Source of the DNA: Streptomyces sp. NRRL F-6131
Lineage (GTDB): Bacteria; Actinomycetota; Actinomycetes; Streptomycetales; Streptomycetaceae
DNA length: 64,000 bases
Assembly (NCBI GenBank): GCA_000719695.1
Contig: JOHN01000005.1
Span: 119,105 to 183,104 of the forward strand
Reading direction: 5' to 3'
The notes under the pieces are model-generated. The model made no database searches. It was not told the DNA's origin and was given only the letters and a program-made list of their open reading frames with translations. The position numbers and the translations under genes are program-made. Positions 17,192 through 26,252 of this stretch are shown piece after piece; the stretch's first letter is position 1, and each line of letters begins with the position of its first letter.

Positions 17192-18103
17192 TCACACGCC
17201 GCGGATCAGCTCCGACCAGGCCGGGTCCAGCTCGCCGCGGGCCACGATGACCGCCGGCCCGGTCTTCTCCACCCGGCCGTCCGGGTGCTCCGTGATCGTC
17301 AGCCGGCCGCCCAGCACGTCGACCGCGTACGTCACGGCCTCGCCGGTGACCGCCGGGTCCACGCCGTCCCGGCGGGCGGTCGCCACCGCCACCGCGCAGG
17401 CACCGGTGCCGCAGGACCGGGTCTCGCCCGAACCGCGCTCGTGCACCCGCATCGCGACGTGCCGCGGCCCGCGGTCCACCACGAACTCGACGTTGACGCC
17501 CTCCGGGTAGGCGCCCTCGGGGCTGGTCGCCGGCGCGGTCCGCAACTCGCCGGCGTGGTCCAGGCTCTCGACGAAGGCGACCGCGTGCGGATTGCCCATG
17601 TTGACGTTCAGCGCGGGCCAGCTGCGCCCGTCGACCGTGACCTCGATGCCGTCCGGACCGGGCAGCGCGGCGCGCCCCATGTCCACGGTGATCTCGCCGG
17701 GCGTGCCGTCCGCGGCGTCGGCGGCGACCCGCACGGTCCGCAGTCCGGCCCGGGTGGCCACCGGCAGCTCGCCGGGCCCGACCAGTCCGGCCTCGACCAG
17801 GTACCGGGCGAAGACCCGGACGCCGTTGCCGCACATCTCGCCGATCGAGCCGTCGGAGTTGCGGTAGTCCATGAACCACTCGGCGCGGTCGGCCTGGTCG
17901 GCCGCCGCCGGGTCGGCGGCGGAGCGCACCACGCGCAGCAGCCCGTCACCGCCGATGCCGGAGCGGCGGTCGCAGAGCGCGGCGACGGCCTCGGGACCGA
18001 TGGTCAGCCGGCCGTCCGGGTCGGGGACGATGACGAAGTCGTTCTGGGTGCCGTGCCCCTTGAGGAAGGGGAGGCCGACGGGCTGCGCGGAGGATGCGGT
18101 CAC
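17192..18103 (-). CDS. dapF: Diaminopimelate epimerase
   Basis: Converts LL- to meso-diaminopimelate for lysine and, in part, peptidoglycan precursors. The 303 residues include the two catalytic-cysteine motifs EMCGNGVRVF near 99 and SCGTGACAVA near 235, plus the N-terminal FLKGHGTQNDFV and GIGGDG signatures. The GTG at 18103 is the family-consistent start. GGGAGG abuts it with almost no spacing, too close for normal initiation. TACCAT lies 7 nt upstream instead, so the mRNA is probably leaderless. Note that streptomycete walls use LL-DAP, with meso-DAP needed for lysine and in spores. Confidence 0.95.
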   Translation of the reverse strand: MTASSAQPVGLPFLKGHGTQNDFVIVPDPDGRLTIGPEAVAALCDRRSGIGGDGLLRVVRSAADPAAADQADRAEWFMDYRNSDGSIGEMCGNGVRVFARYLVEAGLVGPGELPVATRAGLRTVRVAADAADGTPGEITVDMGRAALPGPDGIEVTVDGRSWPALNVNMGNPHAVAFVESLDHAGELRTAPATSPEGAYPEGVNVEFVVDRGPRHVAMRVHERGSGETRSCGTGACAVAVATARRDGVDPAVTGEAVTYAVDVLGGRLTITEHPDGRVEKTGPAVIVARGELDPAWSELIRGV

Positions 18104-18110
18104 CCTCCCG

Positions 18111-18116
18111 ATGGTA
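18111..18116 (-). promoter_or_regulatory. -10 box for leaderless dapF
   Basis: TACCAT fits TANNNT and ends 7 nt before the dapF GTG, which would place the transcript start at or next to the initiation codon. No good -35 is evident. Confidence 0.45.
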
Positions 18117-18157
18117 CCGACGCACCCCGGACCCCGGTCCTCCGGTTCCGCCCCGTG

Positions 18158-18201
18158 GACGGGCCGGGGACGGGCCGGGGACGGGCCGGGGACGGGCCGG
18201 G
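18158..18201. repeat. Four perfect 11-bp tandem repeats
   Basis: GACGGGCCGGG occurs four times without a mismatch and continues into a partial fifth copy. It lies upstream of dapF and downstream of the membrane-protein gene at 18271. Period 11 is close to one helical turn. Confidence 0.9.
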
Positions 18202-18270
18202 GACCGATCTCGGACGAGCCGCGGACGAAGCGGGGACGAGCGCACGAGCGGCGCGGGCGCGCGGCCGACG

Positions 18271-18813
18271 CTAGCGTCCGGAGAGCCGGACGACCCGCCA
18301 GAGGGCCAGCGCGCAGGCGGCCAGCACGATCAGGGTGTAGATCACGATCGCCTTCCACCCGGCCCGTTCCCCGGTGCCGCGGCGCGGCAGGCCGGGCCAC
18401 TTGTAGCCGGCGTGCCGGGCGGCCATCGCGCCCCAGCCGAGCGAGGCGGCGGTCAGCAGCAGACCGAGCATCCCGATCATCGCCGAGCCGGTCCCGGCCG
18501 AACCGAAGGCCAGCGGGAAGGCGAACATCAGCGACCCGGCGGTGGCCAGCAGCGCGATCGGCAGGGTCTGCCACCAGCGGAGCCGGCGCCGCGGCCGGAT
18601 CTCCCGCTCGTGCACCGCACCGGCGGGGGCGCGGGTGTCGAGCGCCGGCAGCGCGACCGCGTAGGAGGTGGGGGCGTCCAGACCGGGCAGCACCGGCAGG
18701 TCGGGCAGCGTCGAGGCGTCGAGGTCGGCGGCCGGTGCCGTGGCACCGCCGCTGCCGGGCCCTCCGTTCAGGGGCCGTCTGGCGCTCCGGCCGGGGCCGG
18801 TACCCGTGGACAC
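18271..18813 (-). CDS. Small membrane protein, three predicted membrane segments
   Basis: Not a family I can name. The 180 residues have a disordered, charged N-terminal half (about 1-90, cytoplasmic by the positive-inside rule: EIRPRRRLRWW). Three hydrophobic helices follow at roughly 92-112, 116-138 and 155-175, with a short basic end. The GTG at 18813 is chosen because GGGGAGG lies 5-6 nt upstream; an upstream in-frame ATG lacks such a site. It sits between miaA and dapF on the same strand, a position where streptomycetes carry an uncharacterised membrane protein. No catalytic motif is visible. Confidence 0.75.
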   Translation of the reverse strand: MSTGTGPGRSARRPLNGGPGSGGATAPAADLDASTLPDLPVLPGLDAPTSYAVALPALDTRAPAGAVHEREIRPRRRLRWWQTLPIALLATAGSLMFAFPLAFGSAGTGSAMIGMLGLLLTAASLGWGAMAARHAGYKWPGLPRRGTGERAGWKAIVIYTLIVLAACALALWRVVRLSGR

Positions 18814-18957
18814 GCGGCCTCCCCTGACAGTTCGACACGAGTGCGGACTCGCGGCCTGGCACGGTCGGCCCACCCGGGTCGACCCTTATGACATCGATGA
18901 TGGCATGTCCAGGGTGGCGTTCCGGGCCTGACCGGGGTCGGCGGGTGATCCGTGGCC

Positions 18958-18967
18958 ATCACGTGAT
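18958..18967. promoter_or_regulatory. Palindrome ATCACGTGAT in the miaA/membrane-protein gap
   Basis: A perfect 10-bp palindrome flanked by CC on each side, in the 228-bp gap between the miaA stop and the start of the membrane-protein gene. Its position fits an operator for the gene at 18271-18813. No regulator can be named. Confidence 0.35.
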
Positions 18968-19041
18968 CCGGCCGTGACCGCCGGGCTGTCCTGCACGGCC
19001 GTCTGCGCGCGCAACTGCACCGCCGGATGGCCGGAAACCGC

Positions 19042-20001
19042 TCACCGGACGACGGATTCCTGACGGCCGATCAGCTCCAGCGAGCGGTCGAGCAGCTCGA
19101 CCGGGTCGGTCCCGGCGGGCCGGGCGAGCCAGTGGATCCGGTCGTCGCGGCGGAACCAGGACTCCTGTCGGCGGGCGAACCGCTTGGTGGCCCGGACGGT
19201 CTCGGCCCGCGCCTCGTCCTCGGTGCAGGTACCGGCGAAGTGGTCGAGCACCTGCTGGTAGCCGAGCGCCCGGGAGGCCGTCCGCCCGTCGCGCAGCCCC
19301 AGCTGCTCCAGCGCCCGCACCTCGTCCAGCAGCCCGTCCCGCCACATCCGGTCCACCCGCAGGGTGATCCGCTCGTCCAGCTCGGGACGCGGCACCGCGA
19401 CCCCGATCTGGACCGCGTCGTACACGGCGGTGTTGCTCGGCAGGTTGGCGGTGAACGGCTGCCCGGTGATCTCGATGACCTCCAGCGCCCGGACGATCCG
19501 CCGGCCGTTGCCGGTGAGGATCGCCTCGGCCGCCGCCGGGTCCAGCTCGGCCAGCCGCCCGTGCAGCACGAACGGGCCGACCCGCTCCAGCTCTTCCTCC
19601 AGCCGGGCGCGGACCGCCGGGTCGGTGCCCGGGAACTCCATCTCGTCGATCGCCGCCCGGACGTACAGGCCGGAACCGCCGACCAGCACGGGGGTGCGGC
19701 TGGCCGCGAGCAGCCGGTCGATCTCGGCCCGGGCCAGCCGCTGGTACTCGGCGACGCTGGCGGCCTCGGTGACGTCCCAGACGTCCAGCAGGTGGTGCGG
19801 GATCCCGCCGCGCTCCACGGCGGTGAGCTTGGCGGTGCCGATGTCCATGCCGCGGTAGAGCTGCATCGAGTCGGTGTTGATCACTTCGCCGCCGAGGGCG
19901 CGGGCCAGGGCCACGGCCAGGTCGGACTTGCCGGCGGCGGTCGCGCCGACGACCGAGACGACACGGGGGCGGTTGGGCTGGACGGTGGGGGAGCTGCTCA
20001 C
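19042..20001 (-). CDS. miaA: tRNA dimethylallyltransferase
   Basis: Adds the isopentenyl group to A37 of tRNAs that read UNN codons; MiaB, encoded nearby, then methylthiolates it. The 319 residues include the P-loop GATAAGKSDLA near 19, the DSMQLYRGMDIGTAK signature near 45 and LVGGSGLYVRA near 107. The GTG at 20001 has no good ribosome-binding site. CAGACT lies 6 nt upstream, so translation may be leaderless. It is divergent from the small antitoxin-like gene at 20149. Confidence 0.96.
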   Translation of the reverse strand: MSSSPTVQPNRPRVVSVVGATAAGKSDLAVALARALGGEVINTDSMQLYRGMDIGTAKLTAVERGGIPHHLLDVWDVTEAASVAEYQRLARAEIDRLLAASRTPVLVGGSGLYVRAAIDEMEFPGTDPAVRARLEEELERVGPFVLHGRLAELDPAAAEAILTGNGRRIVRALEVIEITGQPFTANLPSNTAVYDAVQIGVAVPRPELDERITLRVDRMWRDGLLDEVRALEQLGLRDGRTASRALGYQQVLDHFAGTCTEDEARAETVRATKRFARRQESWFRRDDRIHWLARPAGTDPVELLDRSLELIGRQESVVR

Positions 20002-20148
20002 CGGTCAAGTCTGCCAAACAACGCCGACCCGCCGTCGGGGCACCCGGGCTCACCCGGTTGCACCCGTTTTCGGCCGCCGCGTCCCCTTGCGAACGGTTCG
20101 GCCGTGACGGACGTTGTTGAGAGAGACGGAGAGGAAGGGTGAGGCGTC

Positions 20149-20529
20149 ATGGGTCTGATGGACAACCTCAAGGGCAAGGCCGAGGAACTCAAGGAGAAGG
20201 CGAGCGAGTTCGCCGGCAAGCACAGCGACCAGATCGGGAGCGCGGTGGACAAGGCCGGCGGCGCGATCGACAAGGCCACCAAGGGCAAGTACAGCGAGAA
20301 GATCGAACACGGCACCAGCAAGGCCAGGACCGCCGTGGACGACTTCGCCCACAAGCCCGAGGACGCCGGGACGCCCGGAGCGGCCCCCGGCGCCACCCCG
20401 GAGAGCCCGGCGGGCGGCGCCGCCCCCGGACCGACCGGCGCGACCGGCACACCCCCCGGCAGCACCCCCGGGGGCCCGACCGGCGGCACCCCCGGACCGG
20501 CCGGCCCGACCGGAGGCCCGACCGGCTGA
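20149..20529 (+). CDS. MT0933-type antitoxin-like small protein with Pro/Gly/Thr tail
   Basis: The first ~70 of 126 residues (MGLMDNLKGKAEELKEKASE and onward) are a charged amphipathic helix with AVDKAGGAIDKATKGKYSEK, matching the MT0933 antitoxin-like family. The last ~55 residues are a low-complexity Ala/Gly/Pro/Thr tail with no predicted fold. GAGGAAGGGTGAGG precedes the ATG. No partner toxin gene is adjacent: the neighbours are miaA and a LigB-fold gene. An antitoxin role is therefore a family label, not a conclusion; a stress-associated helical protein is equally possible. Confidence 0.8.
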   Translation: MGLMDNLKGKAEELKEKASEFAGKHSDQIGSAVDKAGGAIDKATKGKYSEKIEHGTSKARTAVDDFAHKPEDAGTPGAAPGATPESPAGGAAPGPTGATGTPPGSTPGGPTGGTPGPAGPTGGPTG

Positions 20530-20543
20530 CCCGGCCCGACGGC

Positions 20544-20577
20544 GGCCGCGGACACGGCTGCGACCGCCGCCGCGGCC
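20544..20577. terminator. Stem-loop between convergent 20149 and 20590 genes
   Basis: GGCCGCGG (20544-20551) pairs with CCGCGGCC (20570-20577) across an 18-nt loop, just after the stop of the antitoxin-like gene and before the stop of the facing gene. Confidence 0.5.
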
Positions 20578-20589
20578 CCGGCCCGGGGC

Positions 20590-21288
20590 TCAGCTCCAGG
20601 AGGCGACCAGGTACCCGACCCCGTACGGCGCGTCCTGGTACCCCAGCCGCGCGGTGAGGCCGGCGCCCTCGGCGGCGCCGGCCAGCACCTGCCAGGGCGC
20701 CCGGCCCTCGGCCTTCAGCTCGGCGGCCAGGCCCGGGTCCAGCGCGGCCAGCGCCGCCGTGTCCGCCGCGCCCAGCGCCCGCGCGAGGGCGGCGTCGAAG
20801 CCCTCGGCGCGCTCGTCCAGGTACCCCGGCGCCTTCAGCGAGCGGCAGGCGCTGCCGTCGCCCATGACCAGCAGTCCGACCCGCTCGGCCAGCCCGGCCA
20901 GGCCCTGCCCCAACCCGAGCATCCGGTCGGCGGCCGCGTCCGCCGGCACCGCGCAGGCGTGCGTCGGCAGCGTCACCCCGGCCCGGCCGAGCAGCCAGGC
21001 GCCGACGGTCAGCGAGGGCGCCAGCTCCGGCCCCCCGGCCCGGCCACCGGGCAGCGCGGCCACCAGCGGCACGCCGTACCGGTGGAAGGAACCGGCCCCG
21101 CCCTCGGTCCACACCTCCGCCTCCGGCCCGGTGCCGACCACCACGATCAGCTCCGGCCCGGCCGCGAGCACCGCCCCGACCGCCTCGTCGCAGGCCGCGC
21201 GCAGCGGCTCCAACTCGGCCGCCGCCCCGGCGGCGACCTCCGGGACGAGCAGCGGCGGACAGGGGCACACGGCGGCGGCAACCAGCAT
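20590..21288 (-). CDS. Class III extradiol dioxygenase-like (LigB-fold) protein
   Basis: The 232-residue protein opens with MLVAAAVCPCPPLLVPEVA, the N-terminal strand of the LigB/MEMO fold, and keeps ELIVVVGTGPE and VGLLVMGDGSACRSLKAPG. Where LigB enzymes have metal-binding histidines (for example HPP at the first strand), this protein has Cys-Pro-Pro, so metal chemistry is doubtful. The ATG at 21288 is favoured because TAGAGT lies 7 nt upstream, the pattern of a leaderless start. It follows miaB on the same strand behind a strong terminator, so it is an independent unit. Function unknown. Confidence 0.75.
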   Translation of the reverse strand: MLVAAAVCPCPPLLVPEVAAGAAAELEPLRAACDEAVGAVLAAGPELIVVVGTGPEAEVWTEGGAGSFHRYGVPLVAALPGGRAGGPELAPSLTVGAWLLGRAGVTLPTHACAVPADAAADRMLGLGQGLAGLAERVGLLVMGDGSACRSLKAPGYLDERAEGFDAALARALGAADTAALAALDPGLAAELKAEGRAPWQVLAGAAEGAGLTARLGYQDAPYGVGYLVASWS

Positions 21289-21311
21289 GTGGATCACTCT
21301 AGCCAAGAACG

Positions 21312-21355
21312 CGGAACGGCCCGGCGGGACCGTGCGGTCCCGCCGGGCCGTTCCG
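21312..21355 (-). terminator. miaB terminator, perfect 21-bp stem
   Basis: Positions 21312-21332 and 21335-21355 are perfect reverse complements with a nominal 2-nt loop that would open to 4-6 nt. It begins 32 nt after the miaB stop and separates miaB from the next gene. Confidence 0.85.
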
Positions 21356-21386
21356 GTGGCGGTGGTGCCCCTCCCGGGGCGGCGGA

Positions 21387-22889
21387 TCAGTCCCCGCAGC
21401 AGGCGCCGCCGGCCGGGGCGGCCGGCGGCAGGGCCTGCGGGGCGCCGATCGACGGCAGGCCCAGCATCACGCCGGCCGGCTTGGCGGCGGGCACGCCCCG
21501 GCGCTTCTCCCAGGCGTCACCGGCCGGGGTGCGCCGCACCGCGAGCGTCGGCCCCTCGGCCAGCAGGTGGTGCGGGGCGGCGTAGGTGATCTCCACGGTG
21601 ACCATGTCGCCCGGGCGGACCGGCTCGGCGGGCCGGGTGAAGTGCACCAGCCGGTTGTCCGGGGCGCGGCCGGAGAGCCGGTCGGTCCGGTCGTCCTTCT
21701 TGCCCTCGCCCTCGGCGACCAGGACCTCCAGGGTGCGGCCGACCTGCTTCTTGTTCTCGTCCCAGGAGATCTCCTCCTGGAGGGCGATCAGCCGGTCGTA
21801 GCGGGCCTGGACGACGGCCTTCGGGATCTGGTCGTCCATCTCGGCGGCCGGGGTGCCCGGGCGCTTGGAGTACTGGAAGGTGAAGGCGTTGGTGAAGCGG
21901 GCCTCGCGGACGACCTTCATGGTCTCCTCGAAGTCCTCCTCGGTCTCGCCGGGGAAGCCCACGATGATGTCGGTGGAGATCGCCGCGTCCGGCATCGCCT
22001 CCCGCACCTTGCGGATGATGCCGAGGAAGCGGTCCTGGCGGTACGAGCGGCGCATCGCCTTCAGGATCCGGTCCGAGCCGGACTGCAGCGGCATGTGCAG
22101 CTGGTGCATCACGTTCGGGGTCTCGGCCATCGCGGCGATCACGTCGTCGGTGAAGTCGCGCGGGTGCGGCGAGGTGAAGCGGATCCGCTCCAGGCCCTCG
22201 ACCTGGCCGGCGGCGCGCAGCAGCTTGGAGAAGGCCTCGCGGTCGCCCAGGTCGGAGCCGTAGGCGTTGACGTTCTGGCCGAGCAGGGTGACCTCGATGA
22301 CGCCCTCGCCGACCAGCGCCTCGATCTCGGCGAGGACGTCGCCGGGCCGGCGGTCCTCCTCCTTGCCGCGCAGCGCGGGGACGATGCAGAAGGTGCAGGT
22401 GTTGTTGCAGCCGACCGAGATCGCGACCCACGCGGCGTAGGCGGACTCCCGGCGGGTGGGCAGCGTGGAGGGGAAGGTCTCCAGCGACTCCAGGATCTCG
22501 ACCTGGGCCTTGCGCTCGACCGCGGCCCGCTCCAGCAGGGCCGGCAGGTGACCGATGTTGTGGGTGCCGAACACCACGTCGACCCAGGGGGCCTTGGAGA
22601 CGATGGTGTCGCGGTCCTTCTGGGCCAGGCAGCCGCCGACGGCGATCTGCATGCCCTTGTGGCGGCTCTTGACCGGCGCCAGCTGGCCGAGGTTGCCGTA
22701 CAGCTTGTTGTCGGCGTTCTCCCGCACCGCGCAGGTGTTGAACACCACCAGGTCGGGGTCGCCCTCCTGGCCCGCCTTGACGTACCCGGCGTCCTCCAGC
22801 AGCCCGGAGAGCCGCTCCGAGTCGTGGACGTTCATCTGGCAGCCGTACGTGACGACCTTGTAGCTCTTCGATCCGCTGTCACCGCTCAC
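21387..22889 (-). CDS. miaB: tRNA-2-methylthio-N6-dimethylallyladenosine synthase
   Basis: Radical-SAM methylthiotransferase that modifies i6A37 made by MiaA. In 500 residues the UPF0004 domain has cysteines in [15 protein letters not shown] and GGCLAQ. The radical-SAM cluster is CNNTCTFC near 157-164, and a TRAM domain ends near 435. The tail is Ala/Pro-rich and ends GGACCGD. The GTG at 22889 begins [24 protein letters not shown] lies 6 nt upstream and there is no ribosome-binding site, so it looks leaderless. miaA lies 1.4 kb downstream on the same strand. Confidence 0.96.
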   Translation of the reverse strand: MSGDSGSKSYKVVTYGCQMNVHDSERLSGLLEDAGYVKAGQEGDPDLVVFNTCAVRENADNKLYGNLGQLAPVKSRHKGMQIAVGGCLAQKDRDTIVSKAPWVDVVFGTHNIGHLPALLERAAVERKAQVEILESLETFPSTLPTRRESAYAAWVAISVGCNNTCTFCIVPALRGKEEDRRPGDVLAEIEALVGEGVIEVTLLGQNVNAYGSDLGDREAFSKLLRAAGQVEGLERIRFTSPHPRDFTDDVIAAMAETPNVMHQLHMPLQSGSDRILKAMRRSYRQDRFLGIIRKVREAMPDAAISTDIIVGFPGETEEDFEETMKVVREARFTNAFTFQYSKRPGTPAAEMDDQIPKAVVQARYDRLIALQEEISWDENKKQVGRTLEVLVAEGEGKKDDRTDRLSGRAPDNRLVHFTRPAEPVRPGDMVTVEITYAAPHHLLAEGPTLAVRRTPAGDAWEKRRGVPAAKPAGVMLGLPSIGAPQALPPAAPAGGACCGD

Positions 22890-22895
22890 CCGACC

Positions 22896-22901
22896 AGGGT
22901 A
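22896..22901 (-). promoter_or_regulatory. -10 box for leaderless miaB
   Basis: TACCCT fits TANNNT and ends 6 nt before the GTG start, with no Shine-Dalgarno sequence between. No convincing -35. Confidence 0.4.
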
Positions 22902-23031
22902 CGGGCACTGGTGGAGCAACTTTTCCCGGCGGCCGCCCGGGCGCCCGCCACCGGGCCGGGGCGGCGCGGACGGCCGACCTTCCCGCCGCTCCCCCCTCCC
23001 GTTCGCCGCACGCGCCTGGCACTATCCCTGC

Positions 23032-24039
23032 ATGGCCTCCAGCACTCCTTCGCGTCTGCGCGCCGCGGCCCGTCGGCCGCTGTGGCGGATCGTGGCGGCC
23101 CTGGTCCTGGTGCTGGCCGGCCTGGGCGGCTGGTGGCTGTCGGAGACCCGCTCGACCGGTTACCCGCGCGGCGAGACCCGCCTGGCCACCGGCGTCCAGC
23201 GCGGCGTCTACGACCGGTACGGGCAGTTGCTGGACGCCCACCTGGCCAAGGCGATGCCAGGGGTGCGCCTGGAGCTGGACAACTCCGAGGGCTCGGTGGA
23301 CAACCTCGCCCGGGTCACCTCCGGCCGGGACGACTTCGCGATCGCCACCGCCGACGCGGTGGCCCAGTACACCGGCCCCGGCCGGGAGAAGCTGCGCGCG
23401 ATCGCCCGGCTCTACGACGACTACCTGCAGCTCATCGTGCCGGCCGGCTCCCCGGTGCACCGCGCGGCCGACCTCAAGGGCCTGCGGGTCGGCGTCGGCC
23501 AGTCACTGTCCGGCGTGAACCTGGTGACCCGCCGGCTGCTGGCCGCGGCCGGTCTGGACCCGGACCACGACATCAGGCCGGCCCCGCTGGGCATCGGCGA
23601 CGCCACCGACGGGCTGCGCCGCGGCGAGCTGGACGCCTTCTTCTGGTCGGGCGGGCTGCCGACCAGCGCGCTCACCGACCTGTCCGACCACGTCCGGATC
23701 CGGCTCGTGCCGCTGGGCGACCTCGCCGAGGCCGTCCACATGGTCGAGGGCGGCGGGACGGACGCCTACCGGGCCGCCACCATGCCGAAGGGCACCTACC
23801 CCAACGCCGAGCCCGAGGACGCGGTCGCCACCGTCGCCGTGCCCAATCTGCTGATCACCCGCGCCGACGTGGACGACGACCTGGTCCAGGGCATGACCCG
23901 GGCGGTGATCGACAGCCGCGACCAGATCGGCGCCCAGGTGCACGCCGCCCAGCTGGTCGACCTGCGCACCGCCGTCTACACCGACCCCCTCCCGCTCCAC
24001 GAGGGCGCCGCCCGCTACTACCGCTCGGTCAAGCCCTGA
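23032..24039 (+). CDS. TAXI family solute-binding protein, membrane-anchored
   Basis: Periplasmic-binding-protein fold of the TRAP-associated TAXI family, 335 residues. The N-terminus has one hydrophobic segment (about 19-37) with no lipobox, so it is a signal anchor or uncleaved signal. The family core is GVQRGVYDRYGQLLDAHL, NSEGSVDNL and a DFAIATADAVA motif, followed by KGLRVGVGQSLSG. No TRAP membrane subunit (4TM/12TM) lies nearby, so it is an orphan. It converges on gluK and overlaps it by 22 nt. It has no ribosome-binding site; CACTAT 6 nt upstream suggests a leaderless mRNA. It may be a sensory partner for the neighbouring kinase, which is inference. Confidence 0.85.
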   Translation: MASSTPSRLRAAARRPLWRIVAALVLVLAGLGGWWLSETRSTGYPRGETRLATGVQRGVYDRYGQLLDAHLAKAMPGVRLELDNSEGSVDNLARVTSGRDDFAIATADAVAQYTGPGREKLRAIARLYDDYLQLIVPAGSPVHRAADLKGLRVGVGQSLSGVNLVTRRLLAAAGLDPDHDIRPAPLGIGDATDGLRRGELDAFFWSGGLPTSALTDLSDHVRIRLVPLGDLAEAVHMVEGGGTDAYRAATMPKGTYPNAEPEDAVATVAVPNLLITRADVDDDLVQGMTRAVIDSRDQIGAQVHAAQLVDLRTAVYTDPLPLHEGAARYYRSVKP

Positions 24040-25490
24040 CCCGTCCGTCCTGACCCGCGCCTGTCGGGGGCGCGCGGCACCGCGAGGGTGACGGCGAGGC
24101 CGGAGGGGGTCGCCGTGCCGAAGGTGAGGGAGCCGCCGGCCGCCAGGAGGAGGGTGCGGGCGATCGACAGGCCGAGGCCCGAACCGTCCACGTTCTGGTG
24201 CCGGGTGCTGCGCCAGAAGCGGTCGCCGGCCCGGGCCAGCTCCTCCTCGGTGAGGCCCGGCCCCTGGTCCGAGACGGTCACCGCGACCTCCTCGCGCCGC
24301 ACCGCGACCAGCACCCGCACCCGGCTGCCCTCCGGTCCGAACTTCAGGGCGTTGTCGACCACCGCGTCCAGCGCGCTGCCGAAGCCGATCGGGTCGGCCA
24401 GGCCGAGCGCCAGCGCCGGGCCCTCCCAGACCAGCTCGATGCCGCGCCGACCGGCCAGCGGCCGCCAGGCGTCCACCCGGGCCAGGGTGAGGGCGGCCAG
24501 GTCGGTGGGCTCCGGTTCGGGGCGGGCGTGCTCGGCGGTGGCCAGCCCGAGCAGGTCGTCCAGCACCCGGGCCAGCCGGGCGCCCTCCTCACGGACCCCG
24601 CCGAGCTCCTCCTCGTGGCCCTCGGGCAGCTCCAGGCCCAGCACCTCGACCCGCAGCAGCAGCGCCGCCAGCGGGTTGCGCAGCTGGTGCGAGGCGTCCG
24701 CGACGAAGGCCTTCTGCTGGTCCAGGGCGAGCACCACGTGGTCGGCCATCTCGTTGAACGAGCGGGCCAGTCGCTGCAGCTCCGGCGGACCGCCGCCGGG
24801 CGCCACCCGGGCGTTCATCCGACCGGTGGCGATGTCGTGGGTGGCCCGGTCCAGGGTGCGGACCGGGCGCAGCACCCACTCGGTCAGCCGGGCCGCGAGC
24901 AGCACCGCGACGATCATCGCGGCGGCCTCGCCCGCCCCGATCACCAGCCACTTGCGCACCACCCGGGTGCGCAGCGCCCCGGTCGGGGACTCGCTGAGCA
25001 CCACCGCGACCACGTCGCCGTCCCGGACCACGGGGGTGGCGACGGTGAGCGTCCGGTCCGGGGTCCACGGCCAGACCTGCGGCGGGTTGTGGCTGCGCCG
25101 GCCGTCGAGCGCCTCCTGGAAGGCCGTGTCGCCCCAGCCGCTGGAGGGCACCCGCCAGTCGGCCGGGGCCACCGCTATCGGCATGCCGTCGCGCTGGAAG
25201 ATGCCGATCCGCACGCCGTACAGCTCGTGGTAGCGGACCACCTCGGCGTCCAGCGCGTGCCGGCGGCTGAGGTCGCCGGGGGCCGGCTGCGGGTCGCCCT
25301 TGAGCGCGGACTCCAGTCCGGAGACCCCGGAGGTCGGCAGGTCCTGGGCGAACCGGGCGGCGTCGTCCAGCCGGTCGACCACCACCCGGCTCTGCTCGGC
25401 GGCGGCGAAGGCCGCGGCGAGCGGCAGCCCGAGCGCGGCGAGCACGCAGAGCATCAGCGCGATCAGGATGCCCAGCAGGCGGGTGCGCAC
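24018..25490 (-). CDS. gluK: Sensor histidine kinase GluK
   Basis: Membrane sensor kinase of 490 residues. TM1 is at about 5-30 and an extracytoplasmic sensor loop at 31-185 ([21 protein letters not shown] resembles a double-Cache/PAS sensor). TM2 is near 190-210, then HAMP, HisKA with the phospho-accepting His in [12 protein letters not shown] near 267, and HATPase boxes DNALKF, DQGPGL and GSGLGLSIA. Its GTG start is 6 nt after the gluR stop, so the pair is co-translated. Divergent from gluABCD, it matches the GluR-GluK pair that controls glutamate uptake in S. coelicolor; the name rests on that context. Confidence 0.85.
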   Translation of the reverse strand: MRTRLLGILIALMLCVLAALGLPLAAAFAAAEQSRVVVDRLDDAARFAQDLPTSGVSGLESALKGDPQPAPGDLSRRHALDAEVVRYHELYGVRIGIFQRDGMPIAVAPADWRVPSSGWGDTAFQEALDGRRSHNPPQVWPWTPDRTLTVATPVVRDGDVVAVVLSESPTGALRTRVVRKWLVIGAGEAAAMIVAVLLAARLTEWVLRPVRTLDRATHDIATGRMNARVAPGGGPPELQRLARSFNEMADHVVLALDQQKAFVADASHQLRNPLAALLLRVEVLGLELPEGHEEELGGVREEGARLARVLDDLLGLATAEHARPEPEPTDLAALTLARVDAWRPLAGRRGIELVWEGPALALGLADPIGFGSALDAVVDNALKFGPEGSRVRVLVAVRREEVAVTVSDQGPGLTEEELARAGDRFWRSTRHQNVDGSGLGLSIARTLLLAAGGSLTFGTATPSGLAVTLAVPRAPDRRGSGRTGQGLTER

Positions 25491-25496
25491 GTGCGG

Positions 25497-26252
25497 TCAG
25501 CGCTCCGCGCGGGCCTGGGACGAGCTGTCGGCGGCGGGCACCGGGCACTCCGGGATCAGCCGGTAGCCCACGCCGCGGACGGCCTCGACCAGGCCGGGCA
25601 GCGCGAGCTTGGTGCGCAGCGAGCCGATGTGCACCTCCAGGGTGCGGCCGTTGCCCTCCCAGCCGCTGCGCCAGACCTCGCTGAAGATCTGCTCGCGGCG
25701 GTAGACCACGCCGGGGCTCTGGGCGAGCAGCGCCAGCAGGTCGAACTCCTTGCGGGTGAGCGGCACGTCCCGGCCGTCGACGCTGACCCGGCGGCGCTCG
25801 CGGTCGATCACGATGCCGCGGGACTCCAGCGGGCCGCGCTGCTGCGGGACGGCGTCCGGGGCGGGCGCGGCGACGGCGGCGGGCGCGGCGCCGCGGCGGG
25901 CGACGGCGTGGATCCGGGCGAGCAGCTCGCCCATGTCGTACGGCTTGGTGACGTAGTCGTCGGCGCCGAGGTTGAGGCCGTGGATCCGGGAGCGTATGTC
26001 GGCCCGCGCGGTCACCATGATCACCGGTACGCCGCTGCCGGCCCGGATCCGGCTGCAGACCTCGAAGCCGTCCCGGTCGGGCAGCCCGAGGTCGAGCAGG
26101 ACCACCCGGTAGGGGTCGTTCCCGTCCGGGACCAAGGCGTCCAGCGCCTCGTGGCCGCTGCGGGCGTGCCGGACCTGGAAGCCGTGCCGGCCCAGCACCG
26201 CGACCAGCGCGGCGGCCACGCGTTCGTCGTCCTCGACGAGCAGCAGTCGCAT
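25497..26252 (-). CDS. gluR: OmpR-family response regulator GluR
   Basis: 251 residues. The receiver domain has the acidic pair in LLLVEDDE, phospho-Asp in [10 protein letters not shown] near 54 and the TKPYD lysine. After a 25-residue Ala/Pro linker comes a winged-helix DNA-binding domain ([17 protein letters not shown], with the recognition helix in [14 protein letters not shown]). The ATG at 26252 has GGAGGAG upstream. It is first in the gluR-gluK operon and divergent from gluA over a 417-bp control region. Expected to regulate gluABCD. Confidence 0.87.
   Translation of the reverse strand: MRLLLVEDDERVAAALVAVLGRHGFQVRHARSGHEALDALVPDGNDPYRVVLLDLGLPDRDGFEVCSRIRAGSGVPVIMVTARADIRSRIHGLNLGADDYVTKPYDMGELLARIHAVARRGAAPAAVAAPAPDAVPQQRGPLESRGIVIDRERRRVSVDGRDVPLTRKEFDLLALLAQSPGVVYRREQIFSEVWRSGWEGNGRTLEVHIGSLRTKLALPGLVEAVRGVGYRLIPECPVPAADSSSQARAER

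Noticed and set aside
20090..20100. CGAACGGTTCG upstream of the antitoxin-like gene as an SOS box
   Set aside because: Only one base separates the half-sites, so it does not fit the LexA consensus.
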